A stretch of 64,000 nucleotides of DNA from DATDIC01 sp963777625 (lineage in GTDB: Bacteria > Pseudomonadota > Alphaproteobacteria > Acetobacterales > Acetobacteraceae). Under the pieces are notes generated by a model. It was not told the DNA's origin and ran no database searches. It was given only the letters and a program-made list of their open reading frames with translations. A program made the translations under genes and the position numbers. The stretch covers positions 248,001 to 312,000 of the forward strand of contig CAVZRO010000011.1 in NCBI GenBank assembly GCA_963777625.1. Reading direction: 5' to 3'. This document shows, piece after piece, positions 26,253 to 36,331 of the stretch. Positions within the stretch are counted from its first letter, which is position 1; every line of letters begins with the position of its first letter.

Positions 26253-26521
26253 CACTGAACCGCATTGTTGCAGCCGAAATGCTTCCGGGACTGTGCTTGC
26301 GGCTGCAGTTCGCAGATGGATTTGCCGGGATCGCGGCGCTCGCGGACACGGTGCGGATTGGCGGGGTTCTTGGCGCTATCGGAGATCATCCCGAGAGTTT
26401 CAGGATTGTTGAGGGCGGACGTGCGGTCGTGTGGACAGATGCGGATGGCGATGAGATCGACCTTTGCGCCGATGCCTTGCGTCTGCTGGCTGAAGGGGCT
26501 GCCGTCAGGGCGGCGGAGTAG
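26249..26521 (+). CDS. DUF2442-family small protein
   Basis: Partner of the DUF4160 gene. LRLQFADGFAGIAALADTV, FRIVEGGRAVVWTDADGDE and IDLCADALRLLAE follow the DUF2442 pattern of a short beta-rich domain ending in a helix. 90 residues. Translationally coupled to the gene before it. Sits between gltD and gltB, which are otherwise normally adjacent. Confidence 0.78.
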   Translation: MTLNRIVAAEMLPGLCLRLQFADGFAGIAALADTVRIGGVLGAIGDHPESFRIVEGGRAVVWTDADGDEIDLCADALRLLAEGAAVRAAE

Positions 26522-26578
26522 CGCCATGCATGGTTTTCCGGCCGCGGTTGTCGTGAACGGATGAGAGAGAGGGGCACC

Positions 26579-29500
26579 ATGGATCACTCCGCGTCGGATT
26601 TCGTTGCCTCCTGGAATGAAAATGTCGCCGCGCTGCGGCACACCTACGACCCGGCGCAGGAACATGATGCGTGCGGTGTCGGGTTTGTCGCCGCGCTGGA
26701 TGGGCAGAAGCGACGCGATATCGTGCAGGCCGGCATCGATGCGCTGAAGGCGGTGTGGCATCGCGGCGCCGTCGATGCCGACGGCAAGACCGGCGATGGC
26801 GCCGGCATCCATGTGGAAATTCCGCAGGATTTCTTCGCCGCCGCCGTACAGCGCGGTGGCGCCAAGCTGATGCCGGGGCCGATCGCGGTGGGCCAGGTGT
26901 TTCTGCCCAAGACCGATCTCGGCGCGCAGGAACGCTGCCGGCAGATCGTCGAGACCGAGATCCTGAATTTCGGCTACCTGATCTATGGCTGGCGGCAGGT
27001 GCCGATCAATGTCGAGTGCATCGGCGAGAAAGCCAACGCCACGCGGCCCGAGATCGAGCAGATCATGCTGTGGGATCCGAAGGGCACCGACGAGGCGGAG
27101 TTCGAGCGCGACCTGTACGTGATCCGGCGGCGGATCGAGAAGCAGGCGATCGCGGCGCAGATTCCGGAGCTGTATTTCTGCTCGCTGTCGTGCCGCTCGA
27201 TCATCTACAAGGGCATGTTCCTGGCCGAGCACCTGGCCGAATTCTATCCCGACCTGCTCGACGCGCGGTTCGTGTCGCGGTTTGCCATCTATCACCAGCG
27301 CTATTCGACCAACACGTTTCCCGACCTGGCGGCTGGCGCAGCCGTTCCGCATGCTGGCGCATAACGGCGAGATCAACACGCTGACCGGCAACATCAACTG
27401 GATGAAGAGCCACGAGACGCGGCTGGCCGCCGACGAGCTGGGGCCGTATCTGGAGGACGTGAAGCCGGTCATGCAGGCCGGCGGGTCGGATACCGCGACG
27501 CTCGACAACGTGTTCGAGCTGCTGGTGCCGCGCCGGGCGCGATGCGCCGATGGCGAAGGCGCTGATGATCCCTGCTTCGATCGGCCAGGACGCGACGATG
27601 CCGCAGGCGCATCGCGACATGTTCCTGTACTGCAACGCGGTGATGGAGCCGTGGGACGGGCCGGCGGCGATCGCCGCGACGGACGGGCGCTGGGTGATCG
27701 CCGGGCTGGACCGCAACGGGCTGCGGCCGTTGCGCTACACCATCACCTCCGATGCCATGCTGATCGTCGGCTCGGAGACCGGCATGGTGAAGCTCGGAGG
27801 GCGACGTCGTTGTCGAAAAGGGCCGCGTCGGCCCCGGCCAGACCATCGCCGTCGATCTGGAGCACGCGCGGTTCTATCGCGACGATGAACTGAAGGACGT
27901 GCTGGCGGCACGGCAGTCGTTCGGCGAGTGGGCGCGAGCGCATCACCGAGATCGACCGCATCGTGAAGACCGATGCGCCGGAGCCGGTGCTGTATCGCGG
28001 CGAGCAGCTGCGCCGGCGACAGATTGTCGGTCGGGATTCACGCTGGAGGAGCTGGAAATGATCCTGCACCCGATGGTGGAGGATGCGCAGGAGCCGGTGG
28101 GCTCCATGGGCGACGACACGCCGATCGCGGTGCTGTCGGAGCGGTATCGCGGGCTGCATCATTTCTTCCGGCAGAAGTTCAGCCAGGTGACCAACCCGCC
28201 GATCGACAGCCTGCGCGAGACGCGGGTGATGACGCTGAAGACGCGGCTCGGCAATCTCGGCAACGTGCTGGACGAGGATTCCAGCCAGTGCGACCTGCTG
28301 CAGCTCGAAAGCCCGGTGCTGTCGACCGCCGAGTTCCAGGCGATGCGGGACTTCATGGGCGCGTCGGCGTGCCAGGTGGACTGCACGTTCCCGGTCGCGC
28401 AGGGCGAGGCGGGGCTGCGCGCCGCGATCGACCGCATCCGCCGCGAGGCCGAGGAAGGCGTGCGCGCCGGCTGCACGCACGTGATCCTGACGGACGAAAC
28501 TGATGGGCCGGACCGCGCGCCGATCCCGATGATCCTGGCCACGGGGGCGCGTGCACACGCATCTGGTGCGGCAGTCGCTGCGCACCTTCACCAGCTTGAA
28601 CGTGCGCTGCGCCGAGTGCATGGACGTGCATTATTTCGCCGTGCTGATCGGCGTCGGCGCGACGACGGTGAATGCGTATCTGGCGCAGGAGTAGCATCGC
28701 CGACCGGCATCGCCGCGGCCTGTTCGGCGATGTGAGCCTGAAAGAGGCGGTGAACCGCTACAAGAAGGCGGTCGACAAGGGCCTGCTGAAGGTCATGTCG
28801 AAGATGGGCATCAGCGTGATCTCCTCCTATCGCGGCGGCTATAATTTCGAGGCGATCGGGCTGTCGCGCGCACTGGTGGCGGAGTTCTTCCCCGGCATGC
28901 CGTCGCGCATCTCCGGCATCGGACTTGCCGGGGATCGCACGGAAGGTGCTGGACCAGCACGAGCTGGCGTGGGACGCGGACGTGGTGGTGCTGCCGGTGG
29001 GCGGCGTCTACAAGTTGCGCCGTCAGGGCGGCGAGGCGCATGCGTTCGATCCGGCAGCTGATCCACACGCTGCAAAGCGCGGTCGCCACGGATAGTTATG
29101 CGACTTACCGGCGCTATGCGGAGGCGGTGCGCAAGCTGCCGCCGATCGCGTTGCGCGACCTGCTGGATTTCCGCACCGAGGGCGTGAAGCCGATCCCGGT
29201 GGACGAGGTCGAAAGCATCACCGAGATCCGCAAGCGGCTGTGCTCGCCCGGCATTTCGCTGGGGGCGCTGTCGCCCGAGGCGCACGAGACGCTGTCGATC
29301 GCGATGAACCGCATCGGCGCCAAGTCCGACAGCGGCGAGGGCGGCGAGGACCCGGCGCGCTACAAGCCGCGCGGCGAATGGCGACAATGCGTCGTCGGCG
29401 ATCAAGCAGATCGCGTCGGGACGGTTCGGGGTGACCGCCGAGTATCTGAACAATTGCCGCGAGATCGAGATCAAGATCGCGCAGGGCGCCAAGCCGGGCG

Positions 29501-31132
29501 AAGGCGGGCAGTTGCCGGGCTTCAAGGTGATCGGCGCTGATCGGCCGGCTGCGGCATTCCACGCCGGGCGTGATGCTGATCAGCCCGCCGCCGCATCACG
29601 ACATCTATTCGATCGAGGATCTGGCGCAGCTTATCTACGACCTGAAGCAGATCAATCCGGATGCAACGGTCTGCGTGAAGCTGGTGGCGCGGTCGCGGCA
29701 TCGGCACGATCGCCGCCGGGGTGGCGAAGGCGCAAGGCGGACGTGATCCTGATCTCCGGGCATTCCGGCGGCACCGGCGCGTCGCCGCAAAGCTCGATCA
29801 AGTATGCCGGGCTGCCGTGGGAGATGGGGCTGTCGGAGACGCATCAGGTGCTGATGCTGAACCGGCTGCGGCATCGGGTGAAGCTGCGCACCGATGGCGG
29901 CATCAAGACCGGGCGGGACGTGGTGATCGCGGCGATGCTGGGGGCGGAGGAGTTCGGCATCGGCACCGCCAGCCTGGTCGCCATGGGCTGCATCATGGTG
30001 CGGCAGTGCCATTCCAACACCTGTCCGGTGGGCGTGTGCACGCAGGACGAGCGGCTGCGGGAGAAGTTCGATGGATCGCCGGAGAAGGTGATCAATCTGT
30101 TTTCAGCTTCATCGCGGAGGATGTGCGGAACATTCTGGCGTCGCTCGGGGTGCGCAGCCTGAACGATGTGATCGGGCGGACCGATCTGCTGCAGCAGGTC
30201 AGCCGCGGGGCGGACATACTGGACGATCTCGATCTCAATCCGTTGCTGGCGCAGGCCGATCCGGGTCCTATCGCGCGATACTGCACGCTGGAGGGGCGCA
30301 ACGAGGTGCCGGAGACGCTGGATGCGCAGATGATCGCCGATGCCGCGGCGTTGTTCGAGCATGGCGAGAAGATGCAGCTGCAGTACACGATCCGGAACAC
30401 GCATCGGGCGATCGGGACGCGGATTTCCTCGCAGATCACGCGGCGGTTCGGCATGGAGGGGCTGCCGCCGGGGCAATCTGACGGTGCGGCTGCGTGGCTC
30501 GGCCGGGCAGTCGCTGGGCGCGTTCGCGGTGCAGGGGCTGAAGCTGGAAGTGTTCGGCGACGCCAACGATTACGTCGGCAAGGGGTTGTCGGGGGCGACG
30601 ATCGTGGTGCGGCCGGCGCCGTCCTCCACGCTGCGCAGCAACGAGAACACGATCATCGGCAATACGGTGCTGTACGGCGCGACTGCGGGGGCGCTGTTCG
30701 CGGCCGGGCAGGCCGGGCGAGCGCTTCGCGGTGCGCAACTCCGGCGCGGTCGCGGTGGTGGAAGGCTGCGGGTCGAACGGGTGCGAATATATGACCGGCG
30801 GGACGGCGGTGATCCTGGGGCCGGTGGGCGATAATTTCGGCGCCGGATTCACCGGCGGGATGGCGTTCGTCTACGACGCGGAGGAGCTGTTCGAGAAGCG
30901 GATCAACCCGGATTCGCTGACCTGGCAGCGCGTCGCGCACCCGCATTGGGAGCAGGTGCTGCGCGAGTTGGTGGCGCAGCATGTGGCGGAGACGAACTCG
31001 CGGTATGCGGCACGGCTGCTGAACGATTGGGACTGGACGCTGCCGCGGTTCTGGCAGGTGGTGCCGAAGGAGTACGTGAAGTATCTGCCGGTGCCGCTGA
31101 CGGAGACGGAGGAGGAGGCGCGGCGGGCGTAA
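26579..31132 (+). CDS. gltB: Glutamate synthase large subunit, with about 16 frame breaks
   Basis: Transfers the glutamine amide to 2-oxoglutarate. The start MDHSASDFVASWNENV gives a 31-residue propeptide before the nucleophile C32 in DACGVGF. Amidotransferase, central, FMN-binding (VILISGHSGGTGASPQSS, RTDGGIKTGRDV), [3Fe-4S] (CIMVRQCHSNTCPVG) and GXGXG-type domains (GNTVLYGATAGALFAAG, GCGSNGCEYMTGGTAVILG) are present in order to the end. Frame changes are seen near 27325, 27536, 27795, 27936, 28030, 28548, 28692, 28933, 29053, 29373, 29534, 29695, 29736, 30102, 30472 and 30717. Most are one surplus base in a short run. Between them the protein is highly conserved, so sequencing indels are the likeliest cause. 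Nominal length 1,500 residues. Confidence 0.9.
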
Positions 31133-31180
31133 CTGGCGCGCTGGTCTGACTGAGACAGACCCGACAAAGCTGAAGCACGT

Positions 31181-32920
31181 TTATTTCCCTGCGTAAGAAA
31201 GTTTGGGGCTGTGACCTTCAATGTGGAAGGCCGATAGCAGCCACGATATATGCGCCCAAAATGTAACCCATAAGCTTATGAAAGTAGAAATATGGTACTT
31301 TGCTTTTCCTACGATGTCGATGTCGTAATTCTTTTCCCGAAGCTTGACTAGAGGAAGAAGAATGTCAAAGCTATAGACGTAGCCGTAACGCAAGCCGGCA
31401 TCCTGACCTTCCGGTGTACGACGAATGACTTGTGCGCCGAGGAAAATAAGCACCAATGCCCAAACGCCAGCCCGTAGAGGTTGGATGCCATACCCAACAA
31501 AGACCTCATATCCAAGCAGCGCGACTCCCCTCCCGTACATCCCTTGAGCGAACGATTCCAACATTTCTCCACGTTTTTCGGCATATTCGATGTCCTTCGA
31601 TATATCTATGTAGCCCTCTTTCTCAAATACATCTGCGAGTTTCGCGTATGGCTCGGGAGAAAACGATCGACCTTTGGGTAGCCAATGCAGAGCCTCACTT
31701 CTCAGGTCGCCCCTACTTAACGGTTTTCCGTCCGTACCCAAAAACATGTCTTCGCCTAAAACGCTATAATTTAATCCAAAAATAGATCCATCACTAGACC
31801 AGTATATGAACGGGACATCCAAAGTCTTGACCGATGCGTCGCGGGAAATTATTTTGGTAGGCTGCAATTTTAATGAACTTGATGCAGGTTCACGGCTCAC
31901 TCCCATGTAGAATTCATCACCGAGTGACGAATCGGATACGTTAAGTAGTTGTGTCCTTGCGTCTATGAGGGACAACCCTCCTGTGAGACGCATGCTAGAT
32001 GCCATTATATCGCCGTACACTGTAACTCTTGCAATAATTATGGTATCGGCCACGGTTGAGAATAGATTTGCGGCCGGCTCCTCCGATCTGTGTGTGATAT
32101 TCGGGTTTCCGATCTCATCATCGAACAGAGCTATTTGATCAGTCACATGCAATCCTGATGCCGATACAGACGGTACACTGGATTGCGAAAAAATAAGCGA
32201 GCTCGCGACGTTGAGGCCGTTGACAACTAGATTACGAGCAACTCGTGCGTTGGTTATAATGAAGTCATGATCAGTTTTGGTGTCAGTGGCATCGATACCT
32301 TCTATCGGCAGTTTGTCCTTCGCCGAAAACGGCATAGGTTCATCGGGGCTTCCGTTTCCAAAGTATATCGAGCCTGAGACATGAGCATAGCGTAGCAACA
32401 CCTGCCCGAAGATGCAGGAGTGGAAAAAAGAAAGCGAATCCCCAGCATGCACATCCTCGAGGTTAACGGTCCCCACGATTACGTCATTCGAGAAGTCTAA
32501 CCCGCGATCGAAATTTATTCCCCCTAGATCAATCCCTCGTTCGAACCTCACCCCATTGATATGAAGGGGACCAACGGGGAGCCGGGTATTAAATTCCGGA
32601 TCGGTTAGTAAGGTCCTAAGAAAAGCTGGATCTATTGACGCCAGCCGCTTCCGACGGGCCGCTCTCAGCTCGCAATCCGAAGCGGATCGGATATTATGTG
32701 TCTCGTTTTTCCCGGGGGATCGTAATCGCGCGTCGCAAAGTGAAAGCCATAAATGTCGTTCATCTGCGGACCAGTCGTTTCCAAATAGAGCTGAGCAAGA
32801 GCCGCCCGCTCCTCCCTTCGTTTGGCGGGCAGCGATTGTCGTATCCGACGCCCAACAATACGAAACACATGGAACGGCAAGAGGCATTATTAGGATGAGG
32901 GAAAGAACGACTACCCTCAT
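31181..32920 (-). CDS. Unidentified exported membrane protein with repeat-like beta-helix region and C-terminal helices
   Basis: Not recognised as a named family. From ATG 32920 (GAGGG just upstream) it is 579 residues. Signal peptide VVVLSLILIMPLAVPCVSYC. Central region (about 110-390) is rich in short hydrophobic repeats such as INGVRFERGIDLGGINFDRG and LDFSNDVIVGTVNLEDV, resembling pentapeptide-repeat or right-handed beta-helix proteins. C-terminus has two or more membrane helices: ALLGYEVFVGYGI to LVLIFLGAQVI, and ISTFISLWVTFWAHISWLLS. Base composition is far more AT-rich than all neighbours, indicating transfer. A GTG start at 32965 is possible. It is convergent with gltB. Confidence 0.75.
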   Translation of the reverse strand: MRVVVLSLILIMPLAVPCVSYCWASDTTIAARQTKGGAGGSCSALFGNDWSADERHLWLSLCDARLRSPGKNETHNIRSASDCELRAARRKRLASIDPAFLRTLLTDPEFNTRLPVGPLHINGVRFERGIDLGGINFDRGLDFSNDVIVGTVNLEDVHAGDSLSFFHSCIFGQVLLRYAHVSGSIYFGNGSPDEPMPFSAKDKLPIEGIDATDTKTDHDFIITNARVARNLVVNGLNVASSLIFSQSSVPSVSASGLHVTDQIALFDDEIGNPNITHRSEEPAANLFSTVADTIIIARVTVYGDIMASSMRLTGGLSLIDARTQLLNVSDSSLGDEFYMGVSREPASSSLKLQPTKIISRDASVKTLDVPFIYWSSDGSIFGLNYSVLGEDMFLGTDGKPLSRGDLRSEALHWLPKGRSFSPEPYAKLADVFEKEGYIDISKDIEYAEKRGEMLESFAQGMYGRGVALLGYEVFVGYGIQPLRAGVWALVLIFLGAQVIRRTPEGQDAGLRYGYVYSFDILLPLVKLREKNYDIDIVGKAKYHISTFISLWVTFWAHISWLLSAFHIEGHSPKLSYAGK

Positions 32921-33023
32921 GCCCTCAGGCACCGTGCCCCCGCGCGTCGCTGATTTTCCTTGCACTGTCGCAAATCATTCCACATAATGCGGTGCCTCGT
33001 TGGTTGCAGGGGAGGACGCTGCC

Positions 33024-33122
33024 ATGAAGAGACTGATCTTAGCCACGCTCGCCACGTTAGCGCTCTTGGGAGCAGTTCAGGGTAGTGCAACATGCGGACG
33101 CACAGCAACTTCGTTGCTGTAA
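33024..33122 (+). CDS. Possible very small secreted peptide (32 residues)
   Basis: ATG 33024 follows GGGGAGGA with good spacing. The product MKRLILATLATLALLGAVQG is almost entirely a signal-peptide-like helix, followed by SATCGRTATSLL and a stop. It may be a true small membrane or secreted peptide, or the cut-off start of a lost gene. The rest of 32966-33224 shows nothing I can name. Confidence 0.3.
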   Translation: MKRLILATLATLALLGAVQGSATCGRTATSLL

Positions 33123-33224
33123 TCAAGCATGTACGATCAAGTGCAGCTGAAAGGGTCCCTCCCTTCGGCTTCACGCTGGCGCCCATGCATCGGACAGTCG
33201 GTGTGAGTGACTTTGAACAGCCGG

Positions 33225-34085
33225 CTATTTATGATTGGGTTGGCTTCTTATCGCGCCATATGTTGTTAGTATGCCTGCGCTGCTGAGTGCGGTCCGGACC
33301 GACGGATCGAGCAGTGCCGCCAGTTCGTCCTGCTGGCGATAGTCCGGCATCAGTGTTGCCAGCAGCGGGTCGGGTTGGGCGGCCGGATGGAGGTAGATTT
33401 CGCTGATACCGTCCGGAAGGTTTGGCGCGAGACGATAGCAGAGTGTTGGTGGTCATATTGCCGGTCCAGGCGATGCCGAAGCACTGGTCGTTGGCGAGCA
33501 GGCCGGCCCCCCTCACCTGCCGGCGCAGGAGGGCGGTCCAGGCTGCCAAGTGCGCGGGCGCCGATGCCGGGCGGCGTGCCGCAGGCCGCCAGGACGGACG
33601 GTGGCTCGAACGGGATCCGCACGGCGCGCAGTCCGAACTCGCGGCCGATCGTCACCAGCAGGCGTCCGATGGTGGGATGCAGATGCATGTGCTTGTGCGC
33701 ATTGGCGTGGTCCAGCCGCAGGCCGGTGGCGGCGAACGCCTCGAACTGCGCGCGGATTTCCGCGCGGAGCTGCCGCCTGACGCGCGGGCGAAAGAAATAG
33801 TTGCAGCCGAGTCGCAACTGATCGGAGGGAAACCAGCCGCGCGCGTCGACCAGGTCGGGGATCAGGGGCGGCGCCAGCACCGCCGGACCTTCGATCACCA
33901 CCAGATGCAAGCCGACGCCAAGAGTTCGGCATGGCGCGCGCCCGGCGCACCGCGTCGGCGGCGGCCGGGCCGGCAACCATCAGGCTGGCGGCGGTCAGTA
34001 TGCCGTGGCGATGCGCCTGCTCGATCGCCTCGTTGACCGATTCGGATAATCCGAAATCATCGGCCGAGACAATGAGCTGCTTCAG
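33225..34085 (-). CDS. hpnK: Hopanoid biosynthesis-associated HpnK-like deacetylase (ChbG/YdjC fold), three frame breaks
   Basis: Carbohydrate-deacetylase-fold protein associated with hopanoid genes. Read through the breaks it runs LIVSADDFGLSESVNEAIEQ, HGILTAASLMVAGPAAAD, TLGVGLHLVVIEGPAVL, LIPDLVDARGWFPSDQ, LDHANAHKHMHLHPTIG, AWTALLRRQVRGAGLLAND, then YLHPAAQPDPLLATLMPDY. The ADDFG, HLV and HKHMHLHP metal-site motifs are intact. Breaks: CCGAACTC near 33930 (extra A), CACTTGGC near 33548 (extra T), and CTGCTATCG near 33436 (extra base). No ATG fits the start; CTG at 34085 directly behind the bactofilin stop is the best site, or a further indel hides the true start. Confidence 0.8.
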
Positions 34086-34086
34086 C

Positions 34087-34794
34087 TCACGCCGCTGGTT
34101 CGGAGACAGCCCGCGGCAGGTCCGCCCTGGCGCCGTCGGTCAGCATCTCCATCTGGCCGGAGATCTGCCCCCCATCCTCGACCTGCAACCGCCGGCATTT
34201 GGCCGTGCCAAGAACGCGTCCGGTCGCGCGGATCGTCAGGCTGCCGCGCGCGGTCAGCGTGCCGTTGATGGTACCGGCGATTTCCGCGTCCTCGACTTCC
34301 ACCTCGCCCTTGAACATGCCGCCGGGGGCGACCGAGAGCTCCGTCGCATGGATCATGCTGGCTTCGACAGTGCCCTCCACGACCAGGCGCTCGGCATCCT
34401 GGACGGTGCCCTGCACGCTGATCCCGCGGCCGACCACCAGGGTGCGCCGCTCGGATGGGTCACGGCCCGGCGCTCGGGACGGCGCCAATGCGGGGCGCGG
34501 CGCCGGCTGCACCGGCGGGGTCAACGGGGATGGCGACGAAGTGAATGACGGCGGTCGAGCCATCGCGGGTGCCTCCTTTGGCGGAGCGGGACGAAATGGC
34601 GGCACACCGAGGCCGGAATCGGCCGGCGCGCCACGGCGGGTTTCCTGGATATTCGCGTGAGTGCTGAGGTCCGATCCCGAGTCGGGAAGGCCGCCCGGCA
34701 GAGCAGCCGGCTCGTCGATGGTCGGATCGTCGGTTTTGCGTCGCTTGAACACGGGGTCCCCACCCTCATTACCGAAATTGTCAGTGCTAGGCAT
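34087..34794 (-). CDS. Bactofilin
   Basis: Cytoskeletal polymer-forming protein (DUF583) that often scaffolds cell-wall or envelope machinery. The first 115 residues are Pro/Ala-rich and disordered-looking. The beta-helix core follows: RTLVVGRGISVQGTVQDAER, VVEGTVEASMIHATELSV, GEVEVEDAEIAGTINGTLTA, SLTIRATGRVLGTAKCRRLQ. 235 residues. hpnK begins right behind its stop, so the two are probably co-transcribed. An IS4-type element lies 94 bases upstream of its start and may affect expression. Confidence 0.88.
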   Translation of the reverse strand: MPSTDNFGNEGGDPVFKRRKTDDPTIDEPAALPGGLPDSGSDLSTHANIQETRRGAPADSGLGVPPFRPAPPKEAPAMARPPSFTSSPSPLTPPVQPAPRPALAPSRAPGRDPSERRTLVVGRGISVQGTVQDAERLVVEGTVEASMIHATELSVAPGGMFKGEVEVEDAEIAGTINGTLTARGSLTIRATGRVLGTAKCRRLQVEDGGQISGQMEMLTDGARADLPRAVSEPAA

Positions 34795-34887
34795 CTGAAT
34801 GCGCTAGCATGTCGCTTCGCGTCGCACCAACGAAAAGACGCATGCGGCAAACTCGATCCGCATGCGCGATCATCAAGGCCAGGGGCG

Positions 34888-36273
34888 CTGCCCCATAGGC
34901 GTTAAAATAGGCCGGCCAGTGGATACACCACGGCCGGCCTTCGTTTTCGTCGTGTATTGGCCAGTCTCCGATGCATCGTCGCGGCGGCGGACAGCACGAG
35001 GCCTGGGGTGATCGGGCCGATGACCGCCGCGAGCAACGCTATCAGCACCATGCGGTTGATCCGCCACAACGACGGCAGCCGATCGAGCTCATTCAGGTCC
35101 TCAGGGGAAAGAGTCCAGGAGATCCTGGGTCATTTCCTCGGTCAGCGCCGCCAGCAGCAAATGCGACAGCAGCCAACTTCGCGACGCCTCCGGCGTGCGG
35201 GTCGGCAGTTCATCGGTGTGGATCAGCGACTTCATTCGTTTGATGGCGAGTTTGACCTGCCAGCGCAGGCGATAGGCGCCGAAGATATCCTCGGCCGCGT
35301 ACATCTCGGTGAGCGACGTGGCGAGCATCACGAACTCGGCGGCTTCGAGACTGCGCGGATCGAGTTGGTTTTGTTTGCGCGAGGCCGACTGGCGCAGTCG
35401 TTTGCGTTCCGCTTCGGTTGCCTCGGGCGACTTGCGCCGGACGATCAGCCGCAACGCCAGCGCCGGCAGGCTTGCCTCAGCCTGGCCGGTGTCGCGGGCG
35501 TGGACGATGATCTCATGTGGCGCGTGGTCGACCGGCAAACCCCTCAGATATTCGAACAGATCGAACCGCGCGCCGTCCGGCAAATGCAACGTCAGGGATT
35601 TCCAGCGCAGCCGGACGATGAAGTCGGCGAACCCGTTGCCTTGCCGAAGGAACGCGCGCAGGTCCCTGAGGCGAGCGTAATTGCGGTCGGCGATGCGCAC
35701 CTCGCCGGGCACCGGCGCGCCGCGACACAGCCCCTCGGCGCCATGGCTGTCGGTCAGCTCCAGATGCGAAAACCCACCTCGGCCCAGGTCATAGACACCA
35801 TGCACCCGCCAGTCGGTGCCTTTGCTGCCTGGCTTGCTGATCGAGGTGCCGTCGGCGATGCGCAGGATGCGTCCAGGCCAGCGGACCGGCCGGTGGGTTG
35901 TATTCCCGGCCAGTTGGCGTTCGAGCAGCGCGTTGAGAAACCCCACCGCCTTGTCGAGGCGGTATTTGATCGCCGGGTCCGACATTTCGGTGACGCCCAG
36001 TACCGGATGCCCAGGCGGCGGTCTGGCTGAGCGACAAGCCGCCGGGACCGCGCGCCAGCGCCAGACGCAGCAAGGTCGCGCCATCGCGAAGCACACGACC
36101 ACGTTCGATGGCCTTGGTCTCGCGGGCTAGCTCATTGAGGTCGAGATCGGCGGGAAGCCGGCTCAGAACGTCCACGTACTGGTCCGGCGGCAGAGATGCG
36201 ATCAATGGCATCTGCCCCCAGAATCGTACCGATTCGTGTCGGGTCAAGCGATATTTTAACGCCTATGGGGCAG
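34888..36273 (-). mobile_element. IS4-type insertion sequence
   Basis: Perfect 22-bp terminal inverted repeats: CTGCCCCATAGGCGTTAAAA then TA at 34888-34909, and its complement at 36252-36273. Length 1,386 bp with one transposase gene read leftward. Outside the repeats the match continues imperfectly (GGGGCG against GGGGCC). I found no convincing target duplication. The transposase stop codon lies inside the left repeat. Confidence 0.85.
34902..36247 (-). CDS. IS4-family transposase, two frame breaks
   Basis: DDE transposase. N-terminal part MTRHESVRFWGQMPLIASLP, then catalytic region with GRILRIADGTSISKPGSKG (first D), HGVYDLGRG, GEVRIADRNYARLRDLR (second D), and YRLRWQVKLAIKRMKSLI (the YREK-like E signature of IS4). 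Break 1 near 36010: WASGTGRH should be WASVLGVTEMSD, one extra G. Break 2 near 35105: DSFP should continue EDLNELDRLPSLWRI, one extra C. The end is AVVYPLAGLF with TAA in the inverted repeat. Repaired length is about 447 residues. Confidence 0.85.
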
Positions 36274-36331
36274 GGCCCCGCACCCCGGCCTTGCTTTCCC
36301 CGACCAGCGCCGCCGCGTAAGGTCCGCGGCC

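Noticed and set aside
26579..31132. Programmed frameshifting in gltB
   Set aside because: Sixteen sites with no shared slippery heptamer or downstream structure, mostly +1 in different short runs; not compatible with a recoding mechanism.
33092..33286. Plus-strand open frame of 64 codons beyond the small peptide
   Set aside because: No ribosome site, no motif, and it runs into the end of hpnK on the other strand.
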